Positions 9,836 to 18,543 of a stretch of 61,672 nt of DNA are shown here, piece by piece (position 1 is the stretch's first letter; every line of letters begins with the position of its first letter). Source of the stretch: Arsukibacterium tuosuense (GTDB lineage Bacteria; Pseudomonadota; Gammaproteobacteria; Steroidobacterales; GCA-2729495); NCBI GenBank assembly GCA_945872065.1, contig CAMBYH010000010.1, positions 1 to 61,672 on the forward strand. Reading direction: 5' to 3'. The notes under the pieces are model-generated. The model was given only the letters and a program-made list of their open reading frames with translations. It was not told where the DNA came from and searched no databases. Position numbers and translations under genes: made by a program.

Positions 9836-10267
9836 CTATGTTGCCAGCGGATTCAGCCACCGCAGTGTGGAAAACCGCCCGAAGTCGCCATCGGTAGAAC
9901 AAAGGGTCAGGCCGTGTTCGATGGCCAGTGCAGCGAGGTCGGCGTCAGGCACGAGATTGCCCTGCACGCCGGCGGTGGCCAGAAGCGGGCCCAGTACCTC
10001 CGCATGCCGCTCCGTCGCCTGCGGGACCCAGACGTTGTCCTGGCGCAGCCACTCCTGTACCTGCGTCCAGGCGTCTTCGGTGCGTTCGGGCTTCTCGAAG
10101 ATCCGTGGGTTCGTTACCAGCCGCAGGAATGCCAGCAGGCTTGGCCAGGGCAGACCGACCTGCGTCGCGCCGTTCAACTGACTATCGAGCCACTCCCTGG
10201 CCCGTTCGTGTTGCGCGAAGCTCGAGACGTGGGCATACACCAGCAGGTTGGCGTCCACCAGAATCAA
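9836..10267 (-). CDS. vapC: PIN-domain ribonuclease toxin, VapC family
   Basis: A 143-residue PIN domain, a Mg-dependent RNase toxin. It opens with MILVDANLLVYA, giving the first catalytic Asp, and has late acidic residues in VPDADLAALA and STDGDF. The second acidic position after the LPWPSLLAFLRLV strand is not obvious, as in the subfamily with this LAFLRL signature. It overlaps the antitoxin gene by 4 bp (ATGA), the usual toxin-antitoxin coupling. Confidence 0.87.
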   Translation of the reverse strand: MILVDANLLVYAHVSSFAQHERAREWLDSQLNGATQVGLPWPSLLAFLRLVTNPRIFEKPERTEDAWTQVQEWLRQDNVWVPQATERHAEVLGPLLATAGVQGNLVPDADLAALAIEHGLTLCSTDGDFGRFSTLRWLNPLAT

Positions 10268-10512
10268 CGGAACGTCTCGCCCTCGCCGACGGCCAGCACG
10301 TCGGCGACGTTATCCACGTTGCCAACGCGGCACTGACCCAGCGCCACCGCGCGGGTGTGGATCGTCGCGCGGCGTTTCGGCCGCCCGGTCATCTGCTTCA
10401 ACCCCTCTCGCAGAGCCTCGTTGACCAGGTCCCGGAGGCTCGCATCCCGGCCTTTGCGCAGGCGTTCCAGAGTGGCAGCCACGTCGTCGTCCAGGGTCAG
10501 TGTGGTGCGCAT
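10264..10512 (-). CDS. vapB: Ribbon-helix-helix antitoxin, VapB-like
   Basis: An 82-residue protein starting MRTTLTLDDDVAATLERLRK, a typical ribbon-helix-helix DNA-binding N-terminus; the C-terminal half is the expected toxin-neutralising segment. It should bind VapC and repress its own promoter. An in-frame ATG 12 nt upstream also exists, but it lies within the promoter -10 region. Neither ATG has a Shine-Dalgarno, and the start used here begins close to the predicted transcription start, so a leaderless mRNA is possible. Confidence 0.85.
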   Translation of the reverse strand: MRTTLTLDDDVAATLERLRKGRDASLRDLVNEALREGLKQMTGRPKRRATIHTRAVALGQCRVGNVDNVADVLAVGEGETFR

Positions 10513-10519
10513 GCATCGG

Positions 10520-10549
10520 AGCATATGTATGCTGATGCTGTGATGTCAA
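10520..10549 (-). promoter_or_regulatory. vapBC promoter with overlapping inverted repeat
   Basis: On the minus strand a perfect TTGACA (10549-10544) is followed, 18 nt later, by TATGCT (10525-10520). The -10 lies in the inverted repeat agcata-tg-tatgct (10520-10533), a good operator for an RHH antitoxin. Two more TTGACA hexamers lie just upstream (10565-10560 and 10571-10566). Confidence 0.5.
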
Positions 10550-10765
10550 GAACATGATGTGTCAATGTCAAGCTGGCTCCGGCTGTTGGCGACGCATGGA
10601 TGGTCTGACGGCAGACTGGAGCGCGAGGGGCCGGAATTCCAGTCGCGTTAATGGCCTGTTCGGCGGGAAATGGGGCAGGGCCCCGCCGGAAGGGCTGAAG
10701 AACGAGATTCCTTCATCCATACTGTCAGACACGTCACCTACATCCACCCGGGAGGACGCACTGCC

Positions 10766-11377
10766 ATGTCCAGAATAACGTCAAGCAGGGCACTTGCCAC
10801 GCTCCTGGCTTTCACCACGCTGCTGCTCTCCGGCTGCGGCTACAACGCCATCCAGGGTGGCGATGAGGGCGTCAAGGCCTCCTGGGCAGAGGTGGTGAAC
10901 CAGTACAAGCGCCGGGCCGATCTGATTCCCAACCTCGTCAAGACGGTGGAAGGCTTCGCCCAGCAGGAGCGGGACGTGCTGATCCAGGTCACCGAGGCCC
11001 GCGCCCGGGTGGGGTCCGTTCAGGCCACGCCGGAAACGCTGGCCGATCCGGCGGCGTTCGACAAGTTCCAGGCTGCCCAGGGCGAACTGTCCGGTGCCCT
11101 GTCCCGCCTGCTGGTTGTGGTCGAGAAGTACCCCGAACTCAAGTCCGATCAGAATTTTCGCGACCTCCAGGCCCAGCTCGAGGGCACGGAGAACCGCATC
11201 GCGGTGGCCCGCAACCGCTTCATCGAGGCCACCCGGGAGTACAACACTCTCGTGCGCTCCTTCCCGAACAACCTGACGGCCATGGTCTTTGGCTACAAGG
11301 TCAAGCCAACCTTCACCGTTGAGAACGAGGCCGAGATCAGCAAGCCACCGGAAGTGAACTTCGGCAAGCAAGGGTGA
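10766..11377 (+). CDS. lemA: LemA family lipoprotein
   Basis: A 203-residue LemA protein: N-terminal hydrophobic segment with lipobox LLLSGC (Cys 24), then a long helical bundle (WAEVVNQYKRRADLIPNLVK, later ATREYNTLVRSFPNNLTAMV). LemA proteins are membrane-bound with an exposed helical domain; their function is still unclear. The ATG is chosen because GGGAGG lies 10-11 nt upstream and the signal sequence then starts properly. Two TPM-domain genes follow within 20 nt each, a frequent LemA-TPM arrangement. Confidence 0.92.
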   Translation: MSRITSSRALATLLAFTTLLLSGCGYNAIQGGDEGVKASWAEVVNQYKRRADLIPNLVKTVEGFAQQERDVLIQVTEARARVGSVQATPETLADPAAFDKFQAAQGELSGALSRLLVVVEKYPELKSDQNFRDLQAQLEGTENRIAVARNRFIEATREYNTLVRSFPNNLTAMVFGYKVKPTFTVENEAEISKPPEVNFGKQG

Positions 11378-11392
11378 TGAACCGGACTTGAC

Positions 11393-12277
11393 GTGTTCCG
11401 GCGTTTCCCCCTGCTGCACCTGCTAGCCGCAACACTGCTGCTCTGGGCTGGTGCCCTGCTGGCCCAGCAGCCGGTCGCAGTACCGGCGCTGACGGCCCGG
11501 GTCATTGACGAAACGGGGACCCTGTCGCCTGCTGAAAAGGCATCGCTCGACACCCGGCTGGCAGAGCTGGAAGCCCGCAAGGGGAGCCAGATCGCCGTGC
11601 TGATCGTACCGACGGTCAGACCCGAGAGCATCGAGCAGTTTTCCCTGCGGGTGGCGGAAGCCTGGAAGCTGGGCCGCAAGGGGGTCGACGACGGCCTTCT
11701 CCTGCTGGTTGCCAAGGATGACCGGGAGGTGCGTGTCGAGGTGGGTTACGGCCTCGAGGGCGCAATTCCCGACGCGACGGCCAACCGGGTCATCGACGAG
11801 TTCATCCTGGCCCGGTTCCGCGAGGGTGACTACGCCGGTGGCATCAGTGCCGGTGTTGATCGTCTCATCGGTCTGGTGGATGGCGAGTCGCTGCCGGCGC
11901 CCACCCCGCAGGGTTCCCGTGGCCCCTCTGGGGGACTGGAGAACATCCTGCCGATCATCTTCATCGTCTCCCTGGTTGTCGGTAACGTCCTGCGGCGGGC
12001 CCTCGGGCAACTCCCCGGCGCTGCGGCCACCGGTGCGGTGGCTGGCGGCGTGACCTGGCTGCTGGCTGGCGTGCTCGGCCTGACGTTATTCATGGCCGCG
12101 GTCGGTTTCATTATCGGTCTTACGGCGGGCGCGAGTGGCGGCCGGTGGGCCAGTCATCCCCGCGGTAGGACCGGTGGTGGCTTCGGGGACGGAGGGGGCG
12201 GCGGGTTCGGCGGCGGCGGGGGGGTTGGCGGCGGTGGCGGGGGCTTCGGAGGCGGCGGCGCGTCGGGCCGCTGGTAA
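11393..12277 (+). CDS. TPM domain membrane protein (YgcG-like)
   Basis: A 294-residue protein: signal peptide (to about residue 25), TPM domain at about 35-160 (VIDETGTLSPAEKASLDTRL, GLLLLVAKDDREVRVEVGYG), then hydrophobic segments near 185-245 and a Gly-rich C-terminus. TPM domains are found in YgcG and in thylakoid TLP18.3/Psb32, where acid phosphatase activity has been reported. It starts with GTG 15 nt after lemA, with which it is presumably co-transcribed. Confidence 0.87.
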   Translation: MFRRFPLLHLLAATLLLWAGALLAQQPVAVPALTARVIDETGTLSPAEKASLDTRLAELEARKGSQIAVLIVPTVRPESIEQFSLRVAEAWKLGRKGVDDGLLLLVAKDDREVRVEVGYGLEGAIPDATANRVIDEFILARFREGDYAGGISAGVDRLIGLVDGESLPAPTPQGSRGPSGGLENILPIIFIVSLVVGNVLRRALGQLPGAAATGAVAGGVTWLLAGVLGLTLFMAAVGFIIGLTAGASGGRWASHPRGRTGGGFGDGGGGGFGGGGGVGGGGGGFGGGGASGRW

Positions 12278-12283
12278 CTGTCG

Positions 12284-12778
12284 ATGATGCGCCGCTGGCT
12301 CCAGCACCTGTTTACGACACCCCTGGCGTTGCGCCGCTGTTATCCACGTGCAACGCTGGCGGCAGTTGATGCTGCCATCAGTGCATCCGAAGCCCACCAC
12401 CGGGCCGAGATCCGCTGCGCTGTCGAAACGACCCTCTCAGCTGGTCACCTCTACCGGGGGGTTGGCAGTCCCCAGCGCGCCGCAGAGGTCTTCTCGCAAC
12501 TCGGGATGTGGGACACCGCGGAGAACAATGGGGTTCTGCTCTACGTCCTCCTGGCAGAACGGGCCATAGAGATCGTGGCCGACCGGGGATTCGCGGAGCG
12601 TGTGACAACCACAGAGTGGACCAGCATCTGTGCCCAGATGGAGGTGGCCCTGGGCGCAGGCCGTTATAGACAGGGGACCCTTGAGGCTATCGAACGGATC
12701 ACCGCCCTCGCCGCCGAACACTGCCCTGCCGGGTCGGCTGATCGCAACGAGCTTGAGGACAGGACTGTCTTGCTGTGA
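12284..12778 (+). CDS. Small TPM-domain protein
   Basis: A 164-residue protein beginning 6 nt after the larger TPM gene. It has a second, divergent TPM domain (SASEAHHRAEIRCAVETTLS, MWDTAENNGVLLYVLLAERA, then a C-terminal ITALAAEHCPA helix). It has no signal peptide or clear TM segment, so it is probably cytoplasmic or peripheral, unlike its neighbour. LemA plus a secreted and a soluble TPM protein is a recurrent three-gene set; its role is not established. Confidence 0.8.
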   Translation: MMRRWLQHLFTTPLALRRCYPRATLAAVDAAISASEAHHRAEIRCAVETTLSAGHLYRGVGSPQRAAEVFSQLGMWDTAENNGVLLYVLLAERAIEIVADRGFAERVTTTEWTSICAQMEVALGAGRYRQGTLEAIERITALAAEHCPAGSADRNELEDRTVLL

Positions 12779-12804
12779 GTGCCCAGGGGTGAGGGCGCGG
12801 CTGA

Positions 12805-12918
12805 CTAGAAAATGTCGGCCAGCAGGATAAAGCGGACGATTCCGGCCAGCGCCGCCACTGCCAGCACGACAATGATGCCGACTTCCACGTAGCGGGTGAG
12901 GTTGTTGACGAAAGACAT
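12805..12918 (-). CDS. 37-residue single-pass membrane protein
   Basis: A very short gene: ATG with AAGGAA about 7 nt upstream, then 37 codons ending TAG. The product starts MSFVNNLTRYVEVGIIVVLA and ends FILLADIF, with a continuous hydrophobic helix from about residue 12 to 34. It is divergent from the phospholipase D-like gene, 52 bp away. No family recognised. The ribosome-binding site, clean membrane helix and gap-filling position support it. The gap 12779-12970 holds only this gene and the divergent leader. Confidence 0.6.
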   Translation of the reverse strand: MSFVNNLTRYVEVGIIVVLAVAALAGIVRFILLADIF

Positions 12919-12970
12919 ACAGTATTCCTTGTGTCAGTGGAGACTGGGTTCGCTGAATCCACGCCAGCGG

Positions 12971-14485
12971 ATGTCCCGAGTCCGTATCGGGCGTGCGCTA
13001 ATGGTACTCCTCGCCATGGGTCTGCTGACAGCGGGTCCTGCCCGTCTTGCGTGGGCATTCTCCCTCCAGGAGGCGACTGAGGCGCTCGCCACTGAGTATC
13101 CGGGGCGATCCGGGGTCCTGCTGCTTGATACCGGCGCGGAGGCCCTTACGCAGCGGGACGCCCTCATCTCGGCGGCCAGAGCCACTCTCGACGCCCAGTA
13201 CTACATCTGGAACTCCGATGCTGCCGGGCGCTACCTCGCTGCCCGTCTCCTGGCCGCCGCGGAGCGGGGCGTGCGTGTGCGTGTGTTGCTGGATGACATC
13301 AACGTGGCAGGCCGGGACGCCGTCTTTGCCCGCCTTGTCGCCCATCCAAACGTGCAGATCCGTATCTACAACCCCTCGTCCGCGCGTCAGGGCGTCCTCC
13401 GCCTTCTGGGGTTTGTCCGGAACTTCTCGCAGCTCAATCGCCGGATGCACAACAAGTCATTCACCGCCGATGGGGCCATCACCATTGTGGGCGGGCGCAA
13501 TGTGGGCGATGAGTACTTCGATCTTGATCCGGAGGTGAACTTCCGGGACCGGGAGCTGCTGGTAGCCGGGCCAGTTGTTGCGGAGGTTATTGCAGGGTTT
13601 GAGGCCTTCTGGAACAGCACCTGGACAAAGCCTGTCCTGGCCCTCACCGGGCCCGCGGACCCGGTGGATTTGTCCGGACTCCTGGCCGCCGCGACGGCGG
13701 AAGTCGGGAAGCTGGGCTATGTTGCTCCGCCTGACCAGAACAGCCTGATGGCCACGCAGACACTGCCAGCTCTGCTATGGGCCCCAGCCCGTCTGGTTTT
13801 CGACCCGCCCCCGACGGCAGAGCAGATTACAGACGCAGCGGCGCCGCAGCCCGTGGCGCTGGCACTGCAGGCGCTGGTGGCTACTGCCCGCAGCGAGCTT
13901 CTGGTGGAGTCGGCCTACCTGATCCTGGCTGAGCAGAGCCTGACTGAGGCGGCCCGTCTGCACGGTGCGGGCGTCCGGCTGCGCGCGCTGACCAATTCCC
14001 TCGCCTCCAACGACCTCGTCACCAATCATTCCGGTTATGCCCGGCGCCGGCTGGAGATGCTCGATGCGGGGATAGAACTCCACGAGCTGCGTCCCGACGC
14101 AGCGGCGTGCCAGCGGCTGATCACGGTCTCCCTGGCCTGTGCGGCGCACCCGGCCTTCGCGCTGCACTCCAAGTCCCTCGTTCTGGACCGGCGGGTGGTC
14201 TATATCGGCTCCTTCAACCTCAACCTGCGGTCCACCTACCTGAACTCGGAGACGGCGCTGATCGTCGACAGTGAGGAGCTGGCTAACCGGGTGGCGGCGT
14301 CCATCGACGAGCTGCTCCGTCCCGACAGCAGCTGGCAGGTCCTGCGGCGCAAGGGCGGGGGGCTCGAGTGGGTAACGGAGATCGATGGCCAGGAAGTGCG
14401 GGACACCCACGAACCCATGACGGGCTTCTGGAAGCGGTTCTCGTCCCGAATCTACCGCCTCTTTCCCCTGGAGAAGTATCTCTAG
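12971..14485 (+). CDS. Exported phospholipase D / cardiolipin synthase-like protein
   Basis: A 504-residue protein with an N-terminal signal (ALMVLLAMGLLTAGPARLAW) and two HKD motifs: H160-N-K162...D167 in MHNKSFTADGAITIVGGRN, and H399-S-K401...D406 in LHSKSLVLDRRVVYIGSFN. This is the PLD superfamily, acting on phosphodiesters; the closest functional type is cardiolipin synthase C-like or a periplasmic PLD. The chosen ATG (MSRVRIG) places the signal peptide at the N-terminus; an upstream in-frame start would overlap the divergent small gene. Confidence 0.88.
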   Translation: MSRVRIGRALMVLLAMGLLTAGPARLAWAFSLQEATEALATEYPGRSGVLLLDTGAEALTQRDALISAARATLDAQYYIWNSDAAGRYLAARLLAAAERGVRVRVLLDDINVAGRDAVFARLVAHPNVQIRIYNPSSARQGVLRLLGFVRNFSQLNRRMHNKSFTADGAITIVGGRNVGDEYFDLDPEVNFRDRELLVAGPVVAEVIAGFEAFWNSTWTKPVLALTGPADPVDLSGLLAAATAEVGKLGYVAPPDQNSLMATQTLPALLWAPARLVFDPPPTAEQITDAAAPQPVALALQALVATARSELLVESAYLILAEQSLTEAARLHGAGVRLRALTNSLASNDLVTNHSGYARRRLEMLDAGIELHELRPDAAACQRLITVSLACAAHPAFALHSKSLVLDRRVVYIGSFNLNLRSTYLNSETALIVDSEELANRVAASIDELLRPDSSWQVLRRKGGGLEWVTEIDGQEVRDTHEPMTGFWKRFSSRIYRLFPLEKYL

Positions 14486-14492
14486 CGGGGGC

Positions 14493-15734
14493 TCAGTCGA
14501 GTACGTGAGACAGCAGGCCGTCGGCCAGCTTCGGCTCGAACCACGTAGACTTGGGCGGCATCACCTGATTCGCATCGGCCACTGCCATCAGCGCCTCAAG
14601 GCTGGTGGGGAACATGGCGAAGGCAACCGCCATCTCGCCGCTGTCGACGCGGCGCTCCAGCTCCGGCAGGCCCCGAATGCCGCCGACGAAGTCGATGCGC
14701 TTGTCCCGCCGGGGATCCCCGATACCCAGTACCGGGGCCAGCAGGTGATCCTGCAGCAGACTGACATCAAGGCTGGCAACCGGATCTTTCGGGATCAGTC
14801 CGCGCTGGATGTCCAGCCGGTACCATTGGCCCTCAAGGTACATGCCGAACTGGCCGGCGTGGGCGGGCCTGGCCGGTTCTGCCACGGGTGTCACCGTAAA
14901 CTTGAGGCCGATGCGCAGCAGAAAGTCCGTGGCCGAGAGGCCGTTGAGATCCCTGACGACGCGGTTGTAGTCGAGGATACGCATCTCGTCGTGGGGGAAG
15001 GCCACACAGAGAAAGTAGTTGTAGTCCAGATCGCCCGAATGGCGCGGGTTCCCGGCGCCGCGCGCGGCCGCCACCCGGGAGGCGGAGGCCGAGCGATGAT
15101 GGCCGTCAGCGATGTAGAGCGAATCCATGGCATCCACGATGCGGGTCACCGCGCTGACCTGCTCCGGGTCCTGAATCAGCCAGACGGTGTGCACGACGCC
15201 GTCGTCCGCCTTGACTTCGCAGGCTGGCAGGCCGCGCGCGTTCTGCACGATGATCTGGCGCAGTTCAGGGTTGCTGCGGTAAGCGAGCAGTACCGGTCCC
15301 GTCTGGGCATTCAGCGCCGTGATCTGGCGGACGCGGTCGTCCTCCTTGTCCGGCCGGGTGTACTCGTGTTTGCGAATACGATTACGGTCGTACTCGACAA
15401 CACTGCCCACACCGGCGATGCCGGTCTGCAGATGCTCGCCCATCCGGATCTGGTAGACGTAGTAGTGCGGCTTCTCATCGCGCAGGAGCACGCCGGTTTC
15501 GATCAGATGCCGGAGATTCTCCGCCCCCTTGGCGTAGACCACGGGCGAGTAGGGGTCTGTTCCTTCCGGCAGGTCGATCTCCGGCTTGGAAATGTGCAGG
15601 AAGCTGGACGGCTTGCCGTGGGCCCGGTGCCGGGCCTCCACCGTGTTCAGCACGTCATAAGGTGGTGCGGCCACGGCGGCAGCTTTGCCTGGGGCCGGGC
15701 GCAGCGCGCGGAAGGGCTTGATCAGGGTGTGCAT
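14493..15734 (-). CDS. DUF1015 family protein
   Basis: A 413-residue cytoplasmic protein with the DUF1015 signatures RIRKHEYTRPDKEDDR, YIADGHHRSASASR, and the C-terminal MPPKSTWFEPKLADGLLSH. The family is often found near serine biosynthesis genes and has been suggested to act as a kinase in serine metabolism (SerK-like) in some archaea. The bacterial role here is unknown. It converges with the phospholipase D gene, leaving only 7 bp. The amine-oxidase-like gene lies just downstream on the genome but upstream in transcription direction would be that gene, 29 bp away, so both may share a transcript. Confidence 0.85.
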   Translation of the reverse strand: MHTLIKPFRALRPAPGKAAAVAAPPYDVLNTVEARHRAHGKPSSFLHISKPEIDLPEGTDPYSPVVYAKGAENLRHLIETGVLLRDEKPHYYVYQIRMGEHLQTGIAGVGSVVEYDRNRIRKHEYTRPDKEDDRVRQITALNAQTGPVLLAYRSNPELRQIIVQNARGLPACEVKADDGVVHTVWLIQDPEQVSAVTRIVDAMDSLYIADGHHRSASASRVAAARGAGNPRHSGDLDYNYFLCVAFPHDEMRILDYNRVVRDLNGLSATDFLLRIGLKFTVTPVAEPARPAHAGQFGMYLEGQWYRLDIQRGLIPKDPVASLDVSLLQDHLLAPVLGIGDPRRDKRIDFVGGIRGLPELERRVDSGEMAVAFAMFPTSLEALMAVADANQVMPPKSTWFEPKLADGLLSHVLD

Positions 15735-15745
15735 AATTTATGAGT

Positions 15746-15768
15746 TCGCGCCGGTCGGCCCTCCTACA
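15746..15768 (-). repeat. Dispersed gtaggagcg-type repeat arm (variant)
   Basis: On the minus strand tgtaggagggccgaccggcg followed by cga, a variant of the common arm. It supplies the TAG stop of the flavoprotein gene and lies just upstream of the DUF1015 start. Confidence 0.6.
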
Positions 15769-17227
15769 CCAGGCCCAGGATTTCGAAGGCAGCGCGTTCG
15801 CCGGATTCCATGGCGCCCTCCATACCCCGGTTGGAGACGGCCGTGTGCTCGCCGCAGAAGTGGATTCGTGCATGGGGCTTGCCGACGACGGCCGCGAAGG
15901 CGGTGACCTGTCCCGGGGCCCAGACTGCCCAGTCCCCCGCGGAAAACTGGTCGCGGTACCAGGAGTGGTAGACCTTGGGTTCCACCTTGCCCTTGGCGGC
16001 AGGCCGGATGCGGTGGAAATCGTCCATGATCGCGGCGACAGCCTCTTTGGACTCCAGCGTGTCCATCCACGTGGCGTTCCGTCCCCGGACCCAGATGGTC
16101 AGGCTGGTGATCTCCTGGGGCGTCTTGCCCTTGCGTTCCGCCACCACCATGCCGGCGAGGCCGTTGCTGAAGATATTCGGGTTGCGGCCGTCGTCTTCCC
16201 AGAAGGGCTTGTTGACGATGAGGTGGAGCATGTTGACGGGCTGGGAGGCCAGCGTGTTGATGGCCAGTCCCTGGGGGCCGGTAACCAGCGGGTCCAGGTG
16301 GACGCGGCGGAGCACGGGGCTGGGCAGTGAGCACACCACATAGTCGGCCTTGTAGACCGTGCCATCAGCGCACTGGATCTCGGTGCCACTCTTTGTGGAG
16401 CGAATGCCAACGACGTTACGGCCGAAAAGGATGGGCTTCTTGAGACCTTTGGCCATGGCCTCCGGGATTGCCTGGTTACCACCGACCGCGGTGTAGCCAA
16501 AGATCTTGCCACCCAGCTGAGCCTGCATCATGGCGAACGTACTGCCGGAGAGGGCGAGCATGGCGGAAACGTCGTAGGCCGTCGTGCCGTAGTTGGGGTT
16601 ATTGTTCCAGCAGAGATCGATGATTTCGTCCGAGACGCCAATACTGCTAAGCCACTGATGAAGCGATACGTCATATTTGGCGTTGGCTGGGTCGAGCCAG
16701 GCGTCCGCATTTTTCAGCGGGTTGTTCTTGCCGATGATGGGGTTGAGGTAGGACCAGGGCATGCTCTGCTTGAACGCCGCGGGAAACGGATTCAGCGGGC
16801 TGGCAGGCCACTCGGCCTTCGTAATCAGCTTGCCATCGAGGACCAGTTCCCGGTCGCCGAAAAAAGGCACGATGGGCGTCACGTCGATTGTGCCCACCTT
16901 GAACTTCTTGCAGGCGTCCATCAGCCGGGCATAACCGGCACCGAAGGAGGTACCGCCGGATTCCGGGTTGCCGGGGACGTCCCGGTGGGACAGCACGCGC
17001 CCACCGACCCGCTGCCGCCCCTCGAGCACCTGCACGTCGACGCCTTGCTCTTCCAGGAGCAGGGCGGCATTCAGTCCGGACAGACCGGCCCCTATGACAA
17101 TGACTTTGGAGCGGTTCTGCGCCCGGACCGGCCCGGACGCCAGGGAGGAACCGAGAGCCGCAGCGAGGGGGAGTGCGCCCATGCCCTTGACGAGGGTCCG
17201 GCGGCTGAGGTTCTGCGACTTGGACAT
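15764..17227 (-). CDS. Tat-exported flavin amine oxidase-like protein
   Basis: A 487-residue flavoprotein of the monoamine oxidase fold. A Tat signal (SRRTLVKGMGALPLAAALG, residues 8-26) precedes the FAD Rossmann motif VIVIGAGLSGLNAALLLEEQ (about 42-61), the GRQRVGGRV FAD-contact stretch and the C-terminal HFCGEHTAVSNRGMEGAMES flavin-binding strand. Tat export implies folding with FAD before transport to the periplasm. The substrate (amine, carotenoid-like or sterol-derived) cannot be called. I use the ATG of MSKSQNL because AGGA lies about 8 nt upstream; other ATGs further up add a non-signal extension. Its stop comes from a repeat. Confidence 0.87.
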   Translation of the reverse strand: MSKSQNLSRRTLVKGMGALPLAAALGSSLASGPVRAQNRSKVIVIGAGLSGLNAALLLEEQGVDVQVLEGRQRVGGRVLSHRDVPGNPESGGTSFGAGYARLMDACKKFKVGTIDVTPIVPFFGDRELVLDGKLITKAEWPASPLNPFPAAFKQSMPWSYLNPIIGKNNPLKNADAWLDPANAKYDVSLHQWLSSIGVSDEIIDLCWNNNPNYGTTAYDVSAMLALSGSTFAMMQAQLGGKIFGYTAVGGNQAIPEAMAKGLKKPILFGRNVVGIRSTKSGTEIQCADGTVYKADYVVCSLPSPVLRRVHLDPLVTGPQGLAINTLASQPVNMLHLIVNKPFWEDDGRNPNIFSNGLAGMVVAERKGKTPQEITSLTIWVRGRNATWMDTLESKEAVAAIMDDFHRIRPAAKGKVEPKVYHSWYRDQFSAGDWAVWAPGQVTAFAAVVGKPHARIHFCGEHTAVSNRGMEGAMESGERAAFEILGLV

Positions 17228-17313
17228 GGGAGGCATCCTGCTGGCGGGAGGGCATGAGTATCGGGACTGCATGCTACCGCTAGAAGGCCACCCGGCCAAC
17301 TTCTGGGCGAGCT

Positions 17314-17877
17314 TTACGAACCTGTACTGCCAGTCCCGGGAGCAGCGGGGGCGTTCCTGATCTCGCTACTGCTGTTGCTGCCAAGTCCCTGGAACTCCTG
17401 CCGTTGCGGGCCGGGCACGGGGGTCGCAAGGGCAGGGTTTGCGCCACACTCGTCGTCAAAGTTCTTGAGTGACCGGGTAAACATCGCATAGCGCTGGTCC
17501 GAGGGCCCCAGATTCACCAGGAGGGTTACGCACCGGATGATGCTGTCGGCGGCCTGGGTGATCGACGGTGGTGCCACACGGAGCAGGTCGCCGTAGTCGT
17601 CGCGGATCTGATAACGACTGCCGTAGGTGCCATGGCCCTGATTGACCGCCGACTCCACCGCGTCGTTCACGCTCTTGCGGAAGCGGACATAGATGGCCTG
17701 GCGTTCAATCAGGCTCTGCCGGGCGGTGGTAAAAAGGAGGGAGTCTGTGCCCTCGGTCGAGCCGGCAGGCCGCCTCATTCTCAGCTGCTGCCAGTCGCCC
17801 GCCAGGTCCACCACCCGCTTGAGGGCATAGCCCAGTGCGACGAGTAGAAGGTACGTTACTGACTCCGGCCAGCCCAT
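17314..17877 (-). CDS. Hypothetical membrane-anchored protein
   Basis: A 187-residue protein with one N-terminal hydrophobic segment (SVTYLLLVALGYALKRVVDL), a charged helical middle part (SLIERQAIYVRFRKSVNDAV) and a Ser/Pro/Gly-rich low-complexity tail. No family recognised. It is separated from the flavoprotein by 86 bp and from the Sel1-like gene by about 100 bp (17878-17974), in which I see nothing. Confidence 0.6.
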   Translation of the reverse strand: MGWPESVTYLLLVALGYALKRVVDLAGDWQQLRMRRPAGSTEGTDSLLFTTARQSLIERQAIYVRFRKSVNDAVESAVNQGHGTYGSRYQIRDDYGDLLRVAPPSITQAADSIIRCVTLLVNLGPSDQRYAMFTRSLKNFDDECGANPALATPVPGPQRQEFQGLGSNSSSEIRNAPAAPGTGSTGS

Positions 17878-17974
17878 GACGACGGACGTCCAAACCCTGA
17901 TCAGGTCTTTAGTCGGCAGCCCGGACTACAAGTTGAGGGAACCGCGTCATAACTCCCCGGGGATCGGCGGAGCC

Positions 17975-18505
17975 TCACTCGCTCTTGCGGGCGAGTTCCT
18001 CTTCGCAGCGACGGATCTGGACCCGGTAGTCGAGCGCCTTCCGGGCGTTCACCGGCAGACCCAGTTCCCCCCGTTCCCAGGCGTCGGCAAGCCGTTGTAG
18101 CGCCAGCCGATGCCTCCCTGCGGCAGCTTTCTCGTACCAGCCGAGGGCGATGGCGGGGTCGTGGGGCAATTCGGGTCCGGACTCGGACTGCCAGGCGAGC
18201 CAGTACTGGGCTTCGGTGACGCCCCGGTCTGCGGCCGACCGAAGCAGGGGAATCGCCTGCTCCGGCTGCCAGTTACCTCCCAGGCCAAGGGCGAAAAATG
18301 CCAGCTGGTAGGTAGCCTCTGCATCCCCTGCGTCGGCTTCGGCACGGCACAGGGACTGCACCTGCTGAAGTGCCTCCGGGGCGGGATTGCTGGCGAGGAG
18401 CAGGGGTCTCACCTGGGCCCGGCATTCGCCGGCCAGAGCGGGGGCCGCGCCCGAGCTCAGGCCCAGCAGGAGCAGGGAACAGAGGAGGGACGAGCAAAGG
18501 CGCAT
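17975..18505 (-). CDS. Exported Sel1-repeat/TPR-like protein
   Basis: A 176-residue protein with a signal peptide (LCSSLLCSLLLLGLSSGAAP, cleavage near ALA-GE). Sel1-type alpha-helical repeats follow at about residues 58-145 (GDAEATYQLAFFALGLGG, AIPLLRSAADRGVTEAQYWL, GWYEKAAAGRHRLALQRLAD). These form scaffolds for protein interaction in the periplasm. Three Cys residues occur (near 27, 53 and 168). Partner unknown; its neighbour is a DUF882 cell-wall peptidase. Confidence 0.8.
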   Translation of the reverse strand: MRLCSSLLCSLLLLGLSSGAAPALAGECRAQVRPLLLASNPAPEALQQVQSLCRAEADAGDAEATYQLAFFALGLGGNWQPEQAIPLLRSAADRGVTEAQYWLAWQSESGPELPHDPAIALGWYEKAAAGRHRLALQRLADAWERGELGLPVNARKALDYRVQIRRCEEELARKSE

Positions 18506-18543
18506 GGTGCCCAGTTTAACGCGCGGGAGCCGCCGGGACCGCC

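Noticed and set aside
10554-10778. Possible 74-codon gene upstream of lemA
   Set aside because: Ser/Arg-rich without motifs, no good Shine-Dalgarno, overlaps the lemA ribosome-binding site and start in another frame. I treat 10550-10765 as the shared regulatory gap.
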